Assembly (NCBI GenBank): GCA_002308775.1
Contig: DBVT01000100.1
Location: 233-11,116, forward strand
Reading direction: 5' to 3'
Length of the DNA stretch: 10,884 nucleotides
Source of the DNA: Mageeibacillus sp. UBA1257
GTDB lineage: Bacteria > Bacillota > Clostridia > UBA1212 > UBA1257
Each line of letters starts with the position of its first letter. Position 1 is the first letter of the stretch. Shown in pieces: positions 1 to 6,740 of the stretch. Made by a program: the position numbers and the translations under genes. The notes under the pieces are model-generated. The model was given only the letters and a program-made list of their open reading frames with translations, ran no database searches and was not told where the DNA came from.

Positions 1-66
1 GCAACACCGACTGCTACGCCTACAGCGAAGCCCACGGCAACGCCCACACCGACGCCCACGGCTACT
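1..66 (+). repeat. Thr/Pro/Ala-rich linker-coding low-complexity repeat
   Basis: Frame 1 reads a run of alternating Thr-Pro and Ala-Thr-Pro units for about 22 codons. At the DNA level this is a degenerate repeat of ACG/ACA followed by CCC/CCG/CCT. Such linkers typically separate a catalytic or binding domain from a C-terminal dockerin in secreted clostridial proteins. It runs off the left edge, so its full length is unknown. Confidence 0.75.
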
Positions 67-516
67 GTTGTTCCTCACGATCCCACGCTCGTCATCACGA
101 GTAATATCTATACAGTGAACGAGAGTAAGAGAACCATCTCGAAGATACCGGGAAGTACGCTTGAAAGAACATTTTACGCGGGACTGGACGGACATGACGG
201 AACGATCAAAATATTCAAGGGCACGAGTGAAGTGTCTCAGGACGCCAAGACGGCTACCGGGATGGTCGCGAAACTCTATTATCAGGGCAATGTGGTCAAG
301 GAATATACGATCATAGTTACGGGCGATGTCAACGGAGACGGAAACATATCGATCACGGATATTGTCACGGTCAACAACTCTCTCCTCGGTAAAAAGCCTC
401 TCACAGGCGTATACGTCGATGCGGCAGATGTTGACAACAACGGCAAAGTGACAATAACGGATATAGTAAAAATCAACAACAAGCTGCTCGGAAAGAGCAA
501 TATAGATCCTCATTAA
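1..516 (+). CDS. C-terminal part of a secreted dockerin-domain protein (5' end outside window)
   Basis: The frame is open from base 1, so this is the last 171 residues of a longer protein. A GTG at 115 lies inside the open frame and is not a convincing start. In order the fragment has a Thr-Pro linker (about residues 1-27), a short beta-rich region (about 35-105) and a type I-like dockerin (about 107-167). The dockerin has two calcium-loop segments, DVNGDGNISITD at 109-120 and DVDNNGKVTITD at 143-154, with acidic, Asn, Ser or Thr residues at loop positions 1, 3, 5, 9 and 12. Each loop is followed by a similar helix ending in LLGK. Dockerins bind cohesin domains on scaffold or anchor proteins. 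The next gene encodes a membrane-anchored cohesin-like protein only 21 bases downstream, so co-transcription and physical pairing are likely. The catalytic or binding part lies upstream of the window, so the enzymatic role cannot be stated. Confidence 0.9.
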   Translation, partial: ATPTATPTAKPTATPTPTPTATVVPHDPTLVITSNIYTVNESKRTISKIPGSTLERTFYAGLDGHDGTIKIFKGTSEVSQDAKTATGMVAKLYYQGNVVKEYTIIVTGDVNGDGNISITDIVTVNNSLLGKKPLTGVYVDAADVDNNGKVTITDIVKINNKLLGKSNIDPH

Positions 517-537
517 CAGATTGAAGGGGTAATAAAA

Positions 538-2364
538 ATGAAGAAAACGGCAAAAATCATCACGTTTATAATCGTTTTGGCAATCGCTCTGCAAGCGTTG
601 TGTCTGACATCGTTTGCTGCGGCGAGCGCATCGCTGACAGGACCGTCCACGGTAAGAGCAGGGGACACGATCAAACTGACTCTCTCATTAAACGGCAGCA
701 GTATCATGGGTTATTCGGGCACACTGGAATACGATAAATCCAAACTCCAGCTCGCTGAGGAACCTGCGGAACTGCACAGCTCGTGGTCGTTCTCTTTTAA
801 CTCGGACAACGGAATATTCACATGCTACGATTCAAAAGGCACAGGCGTTTCCGGTTCGACACAGATGTTCGTCGTCAAATTCAAGGTAAAATCCCTCGAT
901 CCCGGAACGACGATCACAGTCAGATCAAAGGATATGGTCGTAACAGAGGGCGAGACGGAGAGAACAGGCATCTCGGCTGAATATTCTGTAAAAGTCGCTC
1001 AGCCCCTTTCATCAGACGCAACGCTCAAATCGCTTTCGATAGACGGAGCGACTCTTTCACCCGCATTTTCACCTTCGACGGTAAACTACAAAGCTGAAGT
1101 TCCTTACGCGACAAAGAACGTTACGGTGAACGCTGTCCCGAACGACAGCGGCGCAAAGGCGTCTGTCAGCGGAACATCTCTTTCAGTCGGATCGAATGAT
1201 GTGACTGTAACGGTCACGGCGGCGAACGGAAATAAAAAATATTACGTAATAAAAGTCACCAGAGGAATGAACGACGCGGCGAATGACAGCACGCTCAGCT
1301 GGCTCGAAGCTGAAGGATATCCGAACAGCCTTTCACCGAAATTCTCCAGAAACGTATACAGCTATGTGCTCTGGCTTCCTACGGAGACTGAATCTGTAAA
1401 AATAAATGCAGAAGTTCACGATAAAGAGAATGCAAAGATCTCTTCGATCACAGGCAATAACAACTTGAAACCGGGCGAGGACAACGTTATCAACGTAGTT
1501 TGTATGGCGGGTAACGGAACGACTTCGACTTATACGATAATCGCGAAGAGAGCTGCCGGCGGTGAAGCTCCGGCGACTCAGGATATCACCGGAACGGTCA
1601 CGATCTCAGGAGTGAATAAAGTCGGCGAGCGCCTGAAAGCGGACATTCAGGGCATCAATGAAGGCGCGACTGTTGATTATACCTGGTACAGCAACGACGT
1701 GCGCGTAGGATCGGGTCCCGATTACAATGTCGCAAACGACGATGTCAACGCGACGATCTACGTAAAAGTCACAGGCACCGGCCTATATTCAGGCACGATC
1801 GAATCTGAAAAAATAAAAATCGAAGAAGACAAAGATCCCGTCAAGGAACTCACAACGATCTCCGGAACGCTGCTGATCGACGGAACACCAAAGGTAGGTA
1901 AAAAACTCGTAGCAAGAACGACCGGTCTCACTGAAGGCGCTACAGTCATCACTCAGTGGTATGTGGACGGAGAAAATGTCGTTAACGGGTCTTCGTATAA
2001 CGTATGCGAAGAGGACGTGGGCAAAACGATCACATGTAAAGTTTTCGGTACGGGAGACTATACAGGCGAGATCTCCGCGGAAGGCGTGAAGGCGGAAAAT
2101 GCAGACCAGGCAGTACAGCCGACGTCGAAAGACGACGAACCGGCGCAGCCCACCGCAAGTCCCGACGAAGGCAAGACAAATCCTACAGACAAGCCTGCTG
2201 AAAACGACAAAGACGATCAGAACGCAAACGGCAACAGCAAAGGCAGATGCTGGCTGTTCATCATTCTCGCTTTGATCATCGGATTCGCGCTCGGCTTCGT
2301 CACATGCCTTTTAACTGTCAAGAGAAAAAAGGAAGACGATGAAGAAAACGGCAAAAAATATTAA
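538..2364 (+). CDS. Membrane-anchored cohesin-like surface protein with cadherin-like and Ig-like repeats
   Basis: This is a 608-residue protein with a ribosome binding site (AAGGGG at 525-530) 7-8 bases before the ATG. A signal peptide spans about residues 1-29 (Lys-rich start, hydrophobic core, SFA cleavage region). Residues 30-154 look like a cohesin-type beta sandwich: early GDTIKLTLSLNG, then GYSGTLEYDKSKL, then MFVVKFKVKS. Two cadherin-like beta-sandwich domains (PF12733 type) follow at about 161-243 and 250-338; the first opens with ATLKSLSIDG and has STVNYKAEVP. Two related Ig-like repeats of about 80 residues lie at 350-430 and 441-520, sharing EGATV, a W-Y pair and a GTG-Y-G motif. 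An acidic, Thr/Pro-rich spacer reaches residue 565. One transmembrane helix (571-594) and a basic tail (KRKK) put the cohesin end outside the cell. No LPXTG or SLH anchor is seen. The likely role is to hold dockerin proteins, including its upstream neighbour, at the surface. The domain calls are from pattern recognition only. Confidence 0.85.
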   Translation: MKKTAKIITFIIVLAIALQALCLTSFAAASASLTGPSTVRAGDTIKLTLSLNGSSIMGYSGTLEYDKSKLQLAEEPAELHSSWSFSFNSDNGIFTCYDSKGTGVSGSTQMFVVKFKVKSLDPGTTITVRSKDMVVTEGETERTGISAEYSVKVAQPLSSDATLKSLSIDGATLSPAFSPSTVNYKAEVPYATKNVTVNAVPNDSGAKASVSGTSLSVGSNDVTVTVTAANGNKKYYVIKVTRGMNDAANDSTLSWLEAEGYPNSLSPKFSRNVYSYVLWLPTETESVKINAEVHDKENAKISSITGNNNLKPGEDNVINVVCMAGNGTTSTYTIIAKRAAGGEAPATQDITGTVTISGVNKVGERLKADIQGINEGATVDYTWYSNDVRVGSGPDYNVANDDVNATIYVKVTGTGLYSGTIESEKIKIEEDKDPVKELTTISGTLLIDGTPKVGKKLVARTTGLTEGATVITQWYVDGENVVNGSSYNVCEEDVGKTITCKVFGTGDYTGEISAEGVKAENADQAVQPTSKDDEPAQPTASPDEGKTNPTDKPAENDKDDQNANGNSKGRCWLFIILALIIGFALGFVTCLLTVKRKKEDDEENGKKY

Positions 2365-2382
2365 TGATACACACAAAATGTA

Positions 2383-2411
2383 TTGATTTTTAACGTAAAA
2401 TATGCAATAAT
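2383..2411 (+). promoter_or_regulatory. Promoter for the small membrane protein gene
   Basis: A -35 box TTGATT (2383-2388), a 17-base spacer and a -10 box AATAAT (2406-2411) fit a housekeeping sigma promoter. A TG at 2403-2404, one base before the -10, makes it an extended -10. It lies in the gap after the cohesin-like gene, so the next gene need not depend on read-through. Confidence 0.65.
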
Positions 2412-2453
2412 GTAAGAAGTTACAGAAAGAAATGTGGCTGACTACAAAAAAAT

Positions 2454-2458
2454 GGAGG
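2454..2458 (+). promoter_or_regulatory. Ribosome binding site fixing the start at 2467
   Basis: GGAGG lies 8 bases before the ATG at 2467. The longer in-frame alternative, a GTG at 2434, has no Shine-Dalgarno sequence at the right distance and would place this GGAGG inside the gene. Confidence 0.8.
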
Positions 2459-2466
2459 ATCATATT

Positions 2467-2847
2467 ATGGAAGACAAATTCGGAATCAAGAAGAACATTT
2501 GTTTTGCGCTTAACTATTTATTCTTCCCGCTCGGCATAGTACTGCTGATCACGCAGAAGAAAGAACTCACAAAGGAAGACAAATTCCAGATCATCAGAGG
2601 ATTCGTCACGCTCGGACTGATCATCGCTGCATCGATCGTCGCCAATATTTTCATGGCGCTCGCTTTTACGCCTGTTCTCGCGATCAGGATCATCGCCTGG
2701 ATACTCGCGATACCTGTATTTATTTTCGAAATCCTTTGCCTCGTCGAATACGTACTTGCGATCATCGGCAGATTCATCAACAAAGATCTCAAAATGCCCC
2801 TTATCTGCAAATTAGTCGACGGAATCACGGAAAAATTTGTAAAATAA
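2467..2847 (+). CDS. Small multi-pass membrane protein, possibly DUF4870-like
   Basis: This encodes 126 residues from the ATG chosen by the GGAGG site. Hydrophobic segments lie at about 11-29, 45-67 and 69-101; the last is long enough to be two helices, giving three or four membrane passes. Between the first two is a charged segment (KKELTKEDKFQIIRGF) resembling the linker in DUF4870-type small membrane proteins, but I see no diagnostic motif, so that name is tentative. No catalytic residues stand out. The gene has its own promoter, and its stop codon is 3 bases before the infC promoter -35 box. No terminator is visible between them, so some read-through into infC is possible. Its function is unknown. 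Confidence 0.8.
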   Translation: MEDKFGIKKNICFALNYLFFPLGIVLLITQKKELTKEDKFQIIRGFVTLGLIIAASIVANIFMALAFTPVLAIRIIAWILAIPVFIFEILCLVEYVLAIIGRFINKDLKMPLICKLVDGITEKFVK

Positions 2848-2850
2848 GTG

Positions 2851-2878
2851 TTGACAACTGAAAAATATGTGTTATAAT
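2851..2878 (+). promoter_or_regulatory. Strong promoter of the infC-rpmI-rplT operon
   Basis: A perfect -35 TTGACA (2851-2856) and a perfect -10 TATAAT (2873-2878) are separated by 16 bases. A TG at 2870-2871 extends the -10. Transcription should start near 2885, leaving a leader of about 160 bases before infC. The match to consensus fits a highly expressed translation operon. Confidence 0.9.
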
Positions 2879-2884
2879 GTCGCT

Positions 2885-3031
2885 TGCGAGTTAAGAAGAA
2901 GCCGTCCGCTTCTCACCTCGGACGAAGAAATTCGTCGGGTATGACACTGGCAAGATTAACAGATGGACACCATATGTTATTTCAATGCTTGATCATGCGG
3001 ACCGGTTCTCTTACCGGCCCGCATTTTTAAT
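2885..3031 (+). promoter_or_regulatory. Structured infC leader, probable L20-type attenuator
   Basis: The untranslated leader lies between the promoter and infC. Visible pairings are AGAAGC (2897-2902) with GCTTCT (2908-2913), closing a CGTCC loop; GACGAA (2921-2926) with TTCGTC (2931-2936), closing a GAAA tetraloop; and the loop CGTCC (2903-2907) with GGACG (2920-2924), which competes with the second hairpin or forms a pseudoknot. The leader ends in an intrinsic terminator just before the infC ribosome binding site. In Bacillus subtilis and other Firmicutes this operon is controlled by L20 binding its leader and promoting termination. Position, terminator and gene order fit that, but I have not matched the sequence to the published L20 leader model. 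Confidence 0.7.
2995..3028 (+). terminator. Intrinsic terminator (attenuator) upstream of infC
   Basis: ATGCGG (2995-3000) pairs with CCGCAT (3019-3024), followed by one A-C mismatch and then CCGGT (3002-3006) with ACCGG (3013-3017), around a 6-base loop. Five Ts follow the GC-rich stem at 3024-3028. It lies between the infC promoter and the infC start, so it would work as a regulated attenuator, not a gene-end terminator. Confidence 0.8.
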
Positions 3032-3038
3032 GGAGGTG
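3032..3038 (+). promoter_or_regulatory. infC ribosome binding site, pointing to an AUU start
   Basis: GGAGGTG lies 6 bases before the in-frame ATT at 3045. The only ATG codons in frame upstream are at 2985 and at 3030, which overlaps the terminator T-run and this site. Neither has a Shine-Dalgarno sequence in front. This decides the start in favour of ATT. Confidence 0.8.
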
Positions 3039-3044
3039 TTAGTT

Positions 3045-3557
3045 ATTACAAAAAAGGACCTATTGATCAATGATGAGATCAACGCGGAACAGGTTCGCGT
3101 GATCGATGAGAACGGCAATTCACTGGGCATTATGACTCCGGATGAAGCGCTGAAGATCGCCGAGGGCAAGGACCTGGATCTTGTTGAGATCGCGCCTATG
3201 GCCAAGCCGCCTGTGTGCAAGATCATAGATTACAAAAAGTATATCTTCGATCTGGCCAAGAAAGAAAAGGACGCGAGAAAGAATCAGAAGATAGTCGATA
3301 CCAAGGAGATAAAACTCGGTCTCGGCATCGGCGACCATGACTTTGACGTCAAAGTCAAGAGCGCCGAGAAATTCCTGAAGAACGGAGACGAAGTTAAAGT
3401 GACCCTCAAGTTCGTGGGAAGAGAAATGAATTTTACCAAACTCGGAGAAGAGCTTATACAGAGGTTCGTCGAATCCGTCAAGGAATGCGGGTCGCCGAAA
3501 AACAAGTCAAAGCTCGAAGGACGCAGGATGACCATCACGATATGCCCTAACAAGTAA
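3045..3557 (+). CDS. infC: Translation initiation factor IF-3
   Basis: IF-3 binds the 30S subunit, keeps it apart from 50S and checks start codon and initiator tRNA selection. From the ATT start the protein is 170 residues, normal for the family. The N-terminal domain has INDEINAEQVRVIDENG and then DLVEIAPMAKPPVCKIIDY. A basic, Lys-rich linker leads to the C-terminal domain, with KEIKLGLGIGDHDFDVKVK, FVGREM and a closing LEGRRM segment. The AUU start is known for infC in Escherichia coli and Bacillus and lets IF-3 repress its own translation by rejecting the non-standard start codon. It is the first gene of the infC-rpmI-rplT operon, behind a consensus promoter and an attenuator-like leader. 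The identity is certain; the start codon is inferred from ribosome binding site spacing and family length. Confidence 0.97.
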   Translation: MTKKDLLINDEINAEQVRVIDENGNSLGIMTPDEALKIAEGKDLDLVEIAPMAKPPVCKIIDYKKYIFDLAKKEKDARKNQKIVDTKEIKLGLGIGDHDFDVKVKSAEKFLKNGDEVKVTLKFVGREMNFTKLGEELIQRFVESVKECGSPKNKSKLEGRRMTITICPNK

Positions 3558-3599
3558 TAACAGGCAGAATCAATAATAACAAATGGAGGATGAATAAAA

Positions 3600-3797
3600 A
3601 TGCCGAAAGTAAAGACACATAGTGCCACGAAGAAAAGATTCTCGATCACTGCAAACGGAAAAGTCAAAATGTCACACGCTTACAGAAGACACAGACTCGT
3701 AAGCAAGACAAGGAAGGCTAAGAAAGGCCACAGACAGGGAGCTTATGCCGCAGACGCAAACGCCGCGACAGTTAAAAAGATGCTGCCTTACGTTTAA
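3600..3797 (+). CDS. rpmI: 50S ribosomal protein L35
   Basis: This is a 65-residue, strongly basic protein, the normal L35 length. It begins MPKVKTHSATKKRF, the L35 signature, and contains the RRHRL and KTRKAKK segments before the terminal MLPYV. The ribosome binding site GGAGG (3585-3589) lies 10 bases before the ATG. It sits 42 bases after infC and 18 bases before rplT, the conserved bacterial order, and is presumably co-transcribed from the promoter at 2851. Confidence 0.98.
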   Translation: MPKVKTHSATKKRFSITANGKVKMSHAYRRHRLVSKTRKAKKGHRQGAYAADANAATVKKMLPYV

Positions 3798-3815
3798 TCA
3801 GAGGAGGAATGAATC

Positions 3816-4163
3816 ATGTCAAGAGTATCAAATACAGTTGCAACAAGAGCGCGCCGCAAGAAGGTCGTCAAACTCGCTAAAGGTTATTTCGGAAGAAAGA
3901 GCCTCGTCTTCAAAACAGCGAACCAGGCAGTCATCAAATCTGCCATGTACGCTTACAGAGACAGAAGAAACAAGAAGAGAAACTTCAGAAAACTCTGGAT
4001 CCAGAGAATCAACGCGGGCGCAAGGATCAACGGACTTTCATACAGCACACTGATCCACGGACTCAAAGTGAACGGAATCGAACTCGACAGAAAGATCCTC
4101 GCCGATATGGCTGTAAACGACAGTGCGGCATTTGCGAAACTCTGTGAGATCGTTAAAGGCTGA
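3816..4163 (+). CDS. rplT: 50S ribosomal protein L20
   Basis: This 115-residue basic protein begins MSRVSNTVATRARRKKVVKLAKGY and carries YRDRRNKKRNFRKLWIQRINA, both typical of L20. L20 binds 23S rRNA, is needed early in 50S assembly and, in Firmicutes and enterobacteria, regulates its own operon through leader RNA. It has a good ribosome binding site (GAGGAGG, 3801-3807) 8 bases before the ATG. It is the third gene of the operon, with the methyltransferase gene following after 21 bases. Confidence 0.98.
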   Translation: MSRVSNTVATRARRKKVVKLAKGYFGRKSLVFKTANQAVIKSAMYAYRDRRNKKRNFRKLWIQRINAGARINGLSYSTLIHGLKVNGIELDRKILADMAVNDSAAFAKLCEIVKG

Positions 4164-4184
4164 TAAGAAAAAGCCAAAGGCAGA

Positions 4185-5015
4185 ATGATAATATCAAGTG
4201 ATAAAAACAACACCGTCAAACTGGTAAGAAGCCTCAAACTGAGGAAAAACAGAGAGGAAACAGGCCTTTTCTTCGTAGAAGGAGAAAGGGGAGTCACGGA
4301 AGGCATCAAGGCGAAAACCCCCCTGCGTAATCTGATCCTGTCTGAAACTTTTGCGGAGAGTTGCGAATTCGAATCACTGAAAAAGCAGATCGGCTCCGTG
4401 CAAGGCAAAGACATGGAGTCGATTTTAATTGTCGTCAAGGACAGTATATTTTCTTCGATAAGTGAAACGCCTGCGCCCGCGGGGATATGCGGGATCTTTG
4501 CCATGAGAAAGGCAAAGGAGAGGATCGAGGAGGAAATAAAGCCGGAATACACAAAGGCAGTGCTGCTCGAAAATCTGCAGGACCCGGGCAATATGGGAAC
4601 GATAATAAGGACGGCAGATGCCGCGGGATTCGACTGCGTCATATGCACGGAAGGATGCGTCGACGTTTACAATCCAAAGGTGCTGAGGTCTACCGTGGGA
4701 TCCGTTTTCAGGATCGATGTGATCGTGACTGACAAAAAAGGATCAGAGGTCGCGGAGGTTCTCAAAAAGAAGGATTTTACCGTGTGCGCAGCGGAGCCTG
4801 AAGGCGGAAAATGCTGCTTCGACGAGGATTTTACGGGTAAAAACGTGCTCGTGATAGGCAACGAGGCGAACGGTATAAGCGACGAAATGCTCGCGGTCTG
4901 CGACAAAAAACTGACCATTCCGATGCCCGGAGGGACAGAGTCCCTGAACGCTTCGGTGGCGGCCGCATTGCTGATGTATGAAATATTGAGAAAACAGGAG
5001 GAATACAGAAAATGA
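4185..5015 (+). CDS. SpoU/TrmH-family RNA 2'-O-methyltransferase
   Basis: This 276-residue protein is a probable AdoMet-dependent ribose methyltransferase acting on rRNA or tRNA. The N-terminal part (about 12-40, KLRKNREETGLFFVEGERGV) resembles the SpoU substrate-binding domain. The C-terminal SPOUT knot carries all three SpoU motifs: motif 1 at 129-148 (QDPGNMGTIIRTADAAG, with Asn136 and Arg142), motif 2 at 221-232 (VLVIGNEANGIS, with Glu227) and motif 3 at 245-266 (IPMPGGTESLNASVAAA). It follows rplT by 21 bases with a weak ribosome binding site (AAAGG at 4176-4180), in the position of Bacillus subtilis ysgA, so it likely belongs to the ribosome operon. The exact target nucleotide cannot be read from the sequence, so no symbol is given. 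Its stop overlaps the next start by ATGA. Confidence 0.93.
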   Translation: MIISSDKNNTVKLVRSLKLRKNREETGLFFVEGERGVTEGIKAKTPLRNLILSETFAESCEFESLKKQIGSVQGKDMESILIVVKDSIFSSISETPAPAGICGIFAMRKAKERIEEEIKPEYTKAVLLENLQDPGNMGTIIRTADAAGFDCVICTEGCVDVYNPKVLRSTVGSVFRIDVIVTDKKGSEVAEVLKKKDFTVCAAEPEGGKCCFDEDFTGKNVLVIGNEANGISDEMLAVCDKKLTIPMPGGTESLNASVAAALLMYEILRKQEEYRK

Positions 5016-5503
5016 CACTGTATGAACAATGGAACGGAAAATTTACGACGGCAAACGCCGAATCATTTGTCGCTCAGTATTATAAGAAGGAGAAGGAAGC
5101 GTACGCATCCATACTGGCCGCAAAGGAACCCGAAGTAAAAACGACAGTAAAGGAATTCGCCCGGAAATTCTCTATGGAGCCCTTTGAAGCAGTCGGATTT
5201 GTTGAGGGAATAAATACGTCCTTAAAGACGAGCATAGCGCCCGAGGAACTCAATGAGGAATCGGAGATCGTTATGAATATCGACTGGCGCATGCTTTATA
5301 TCAATATGCACAAGGCAAAGGCGCAGTGGCTCTACGAGCTGCCCGAGTGGGAAGGCATATATTCAGAAGAGGAGAGAAGCACGATAATGAAGGATTACCA
5401 CCGCTCAGTCCAGGCTGTCAGCACAAAGGTCGGACGCAACTCTCCGTGCCCCTGCGGAAGCGGCAAGAAATATAAAAACTGCTGCGGAAGACACGCCGTT
5501 TGA
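5012..5503 (+). CDS. SEC-C motif zinc-binding protein
   Basis: This 163-residue protein is mostly helical and charged, with a C-terminal SEC-C motif at 141-159 (GRNSPCPCGSGKKYKNCCG). The CXCX8CC ligands are Cys146, Cys148, Cys157 and Cys158. The same motif ends many SecA proteins, where it binds zinc and contacts SecB or ribosomes; stand-alone SEC-C proteins are common in Clostridia and poorly characterised. The N-terminal about 130 residues match no family I recognise. The start overlaps the methyltransferase stop (ATGA), with an AGGAGG site inside the upstream gene, so translation is probably coupled. This places it at the end of the infC operon and suggests, without proving, a link to ribosomes or protein targeting. 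Confidence 0.88.
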   Translation: MTLYEQWNGKFTTANAESFVAQYYKKEKEAYASILAAKEPEVKTTVKEFARKFSMEPFEAVGFVEGINTSLKTSIAPEELNEESEIVMNIDWRMLYINMHKAKAQWLYELPEWEGIYSEEERSTIMKDYHRSVQAVSTKVGRNSPCPCGSGKKYKNCCGRHAV

Positions 5504-5543
5504 TCAGCCCGAACAAAAAAAGAGCGCCTTGTAAAAAGACGCC

Positions 5544-6581
5544 TTAAAACATATCTTTTACCGTTTCGCACATGTTTTCCGCGATATCAGGAGGGCATGT
5601 GCGTTTTATTTTGTCTTTCACACTCTCAAAACCGTATTCTGAGCCCCTGAGAGCCTCTGTAAGCGATTCCGCGAACTCAGACTGGTTCGCATCAGTGTAA
5701 ACGGCGCAAGCCGTTATAAGGCCCTTAGAAGAGCTCAGAGCGATCTCGACCGTTCCCCAGTCGAAATGCTTTATGCTTGAAATATCGAATGAAGGATTCT
5801 CCCCGAGTCTGAAATCCCACGAAGAATATTTATCGTAAAATGTCGCGATCTTTTCCGGCTCCGCGAATCCGAGATCGAATGCGTCTTTTGACACTTTCGA
5901 CATATCGATGGCCTTTTTTGACTGATCGAATCCGTATGTTCCGAGATCTGTGTATTCGCCGTAGCGCGCGCGGAACGATCCGCAAAGCGCGCGCGACAGT
6001 TTTTCGATATTTATATCTTTCACATATTCTTTTAAATTCGCGACTCTCGATTTTACCGATTTGACGCCCTTTGATTCGAGCTTCTGGCGCGGGGCGGTCA
6101 GATATTCTCCGAGAGTTTCGATGTCGACGTCTACGAGCAGCGTGCCGTGCATCAGACCGGTTTCCTTTTCAAACTTGAATGCGTTGCCTGAGATCTTCTT
6201 GCCTTCGACGGTGATGTCGTTTCTCCCGGTAAACTGCGCGTTTATGCCAAATGAATTTACGGCGTCCTGTATCGTCTTTGTCTGCTTTTCGAGGTCGTAC
6301 GTGCCTCCCTTGCCGATGAAAGAGTAACACAGATTTCCGAGATCGTGATAAACAGCTCCCCCTCCGGTAGAACGCCTCGCGAGTTTTCCGCCGTCAGCTT
6401 CGAGCTTTTCGACGCGGCACTCCCTCCATGCGTTCTGAGATCTTCCGATCACGACGGTCCTCTCGTTCTGCCACAGGTAAAAAAGCACGGACCCTTCAGG
6501 TATCGCGCGGAAAAAATATTCCTCAAGCCCGAGGTTGAACCAGGGATCGTATGAAGATGATCTCACAAGAAAAAGTTCCAT
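5544..6581 (-). CDS. lplA: Lipoate-protein ligase A
   Basis: This enzyme activates lipoate with ATP and transfers it to a lysine of lipoyl domains such as those of 2-oxoacid dehydrogenases or GcvH, allowing growth on scavenged lipoate. From the chosen ATG the protein is 345 residues, close to the Escherichia coli enzyme. Key features are the RRSTGGGAVYHDLGN substrate loop at 69-83, GRNDITVEGKKISGNAF at 119-135 with the expected catalytic Lys129, and HGTLLVDVD at 145-153. The last about 90 residues, with FDWGTVEI, form the small accessory domain. The start at 6581 has AAAGGCGG 5 bases upstream; a longer frame from 6620 would add 13 residues absent from the family. It is a single gene, convergent with the SEC-C gene and divergent from the radical SAM gene. 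No lipoyl acceptor protein is in the window. Confidence 0.93.
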   Translation of the reverse strand: MELFLVRSSSYDPWFNLGLEEYFFRAIPEGSVLFYLWQNERTVVIGRSQNAWRECRVEKLEADGGKLARRSTGGGAVYHDLGNLCYSFIGKGGTYDLEKQTKTIQDAVNSFGINAQFTGRNDITVEGKKISGNAFKFEKETGLMHGTLLVDVDIETLGEYLTAPRQKLESKGVKSVKSRVANLKEYVKDINIEKLSRALCGSFRARYGEYTDLGTYGFDQSKKAIDMSKVSKDAFDLGFAEPEKIATFYDKYSSWDFRLGENPSFDISSIKHFDWGTVEIALSSSKGLITACAVYTDANQSEFAESLTEALRGSEYGFESVKDKIKRTCPPDIAENMCETVKDMF

Positions 6582-6646
6582 GCAAACCGCCTTTGCCTGT
6601 TTTTTCCTGACGTCCCGCATATTTTTCGGACATCACGCTCTTCCCG

Positions 6647-6676
6647 AGTATATTTTACCACACCGGGAGGCGTCAA
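6647..6676 (-). promoter_or_regulatory. lplA promoter
   Basis: On the minus strand TTGACG (6671-6676) is followed after 18 bases by TATACT (6647-6652), each one mismatch from consensus. Transcription would start near 6640, about 60 bases before the lplA ATG. Confidence 0.65.
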
Positions 6677-6707
6677 AAAAATTTTTTGAAAATTTTTACA
6701 AAATCTA

Positions 6708-6736
6708 TTGCATGCGTTGTGAAATAGTGTTATTAT
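6708..6736 (+). promoter_or_regulatory. Promoter of the radical SAM DNA-repair gene
   Basis: TTGCAT (6708-6713), a 17-base spacer and TATTAT (6731-6736) form a good housekeeping promoter. TG at 6728-6729 gives an extended -10. The start should fall near 6743, inside the LexA-type palindrome. Confidence 0.75.
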
Positions 6737-6740
6737 TTAT

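Noticed and set aside
2941..3030. A 29-codon open frame (ATG to TAA) in the infC leader ending within the terminator T-run, a possible leader peptide.
   Set aside because: There is no ribosome binding site at a workable distance before the ATG (GGGT directly abuts it) and no run of regulatory codons. RNA structure explains the region better.
2985..3557. A 190-residue version of IF-3 starting at ATG 2985.
   Set aside because: Its first codons are the attenuator hairpin, there is no ribosome binding site, and the extra 20 residues do not resemble IF-3.
3745..4053. A 102-codon frame overlapping rpmI and rplT.
   Set aside because: It is a shifted-frame shadow of two certain ribosomal protein genes.
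3953..4648. A 231-codon minus-strand frame across rplT and the methyltransferase gene.
   Set aside because: It is antisense to two well identified genes, Ser/Leu/Phe-rich as expected for a shadow, with no family resemblance.
5514..5545. Possible intrinsic terminator between the convergent SEC-C and lplA genes.
   Set aside because: The minus strand has T-runs, but the GGCG segments beside them are direct repeats (AAGGCG twice), not inverted ones, so no stem forms.
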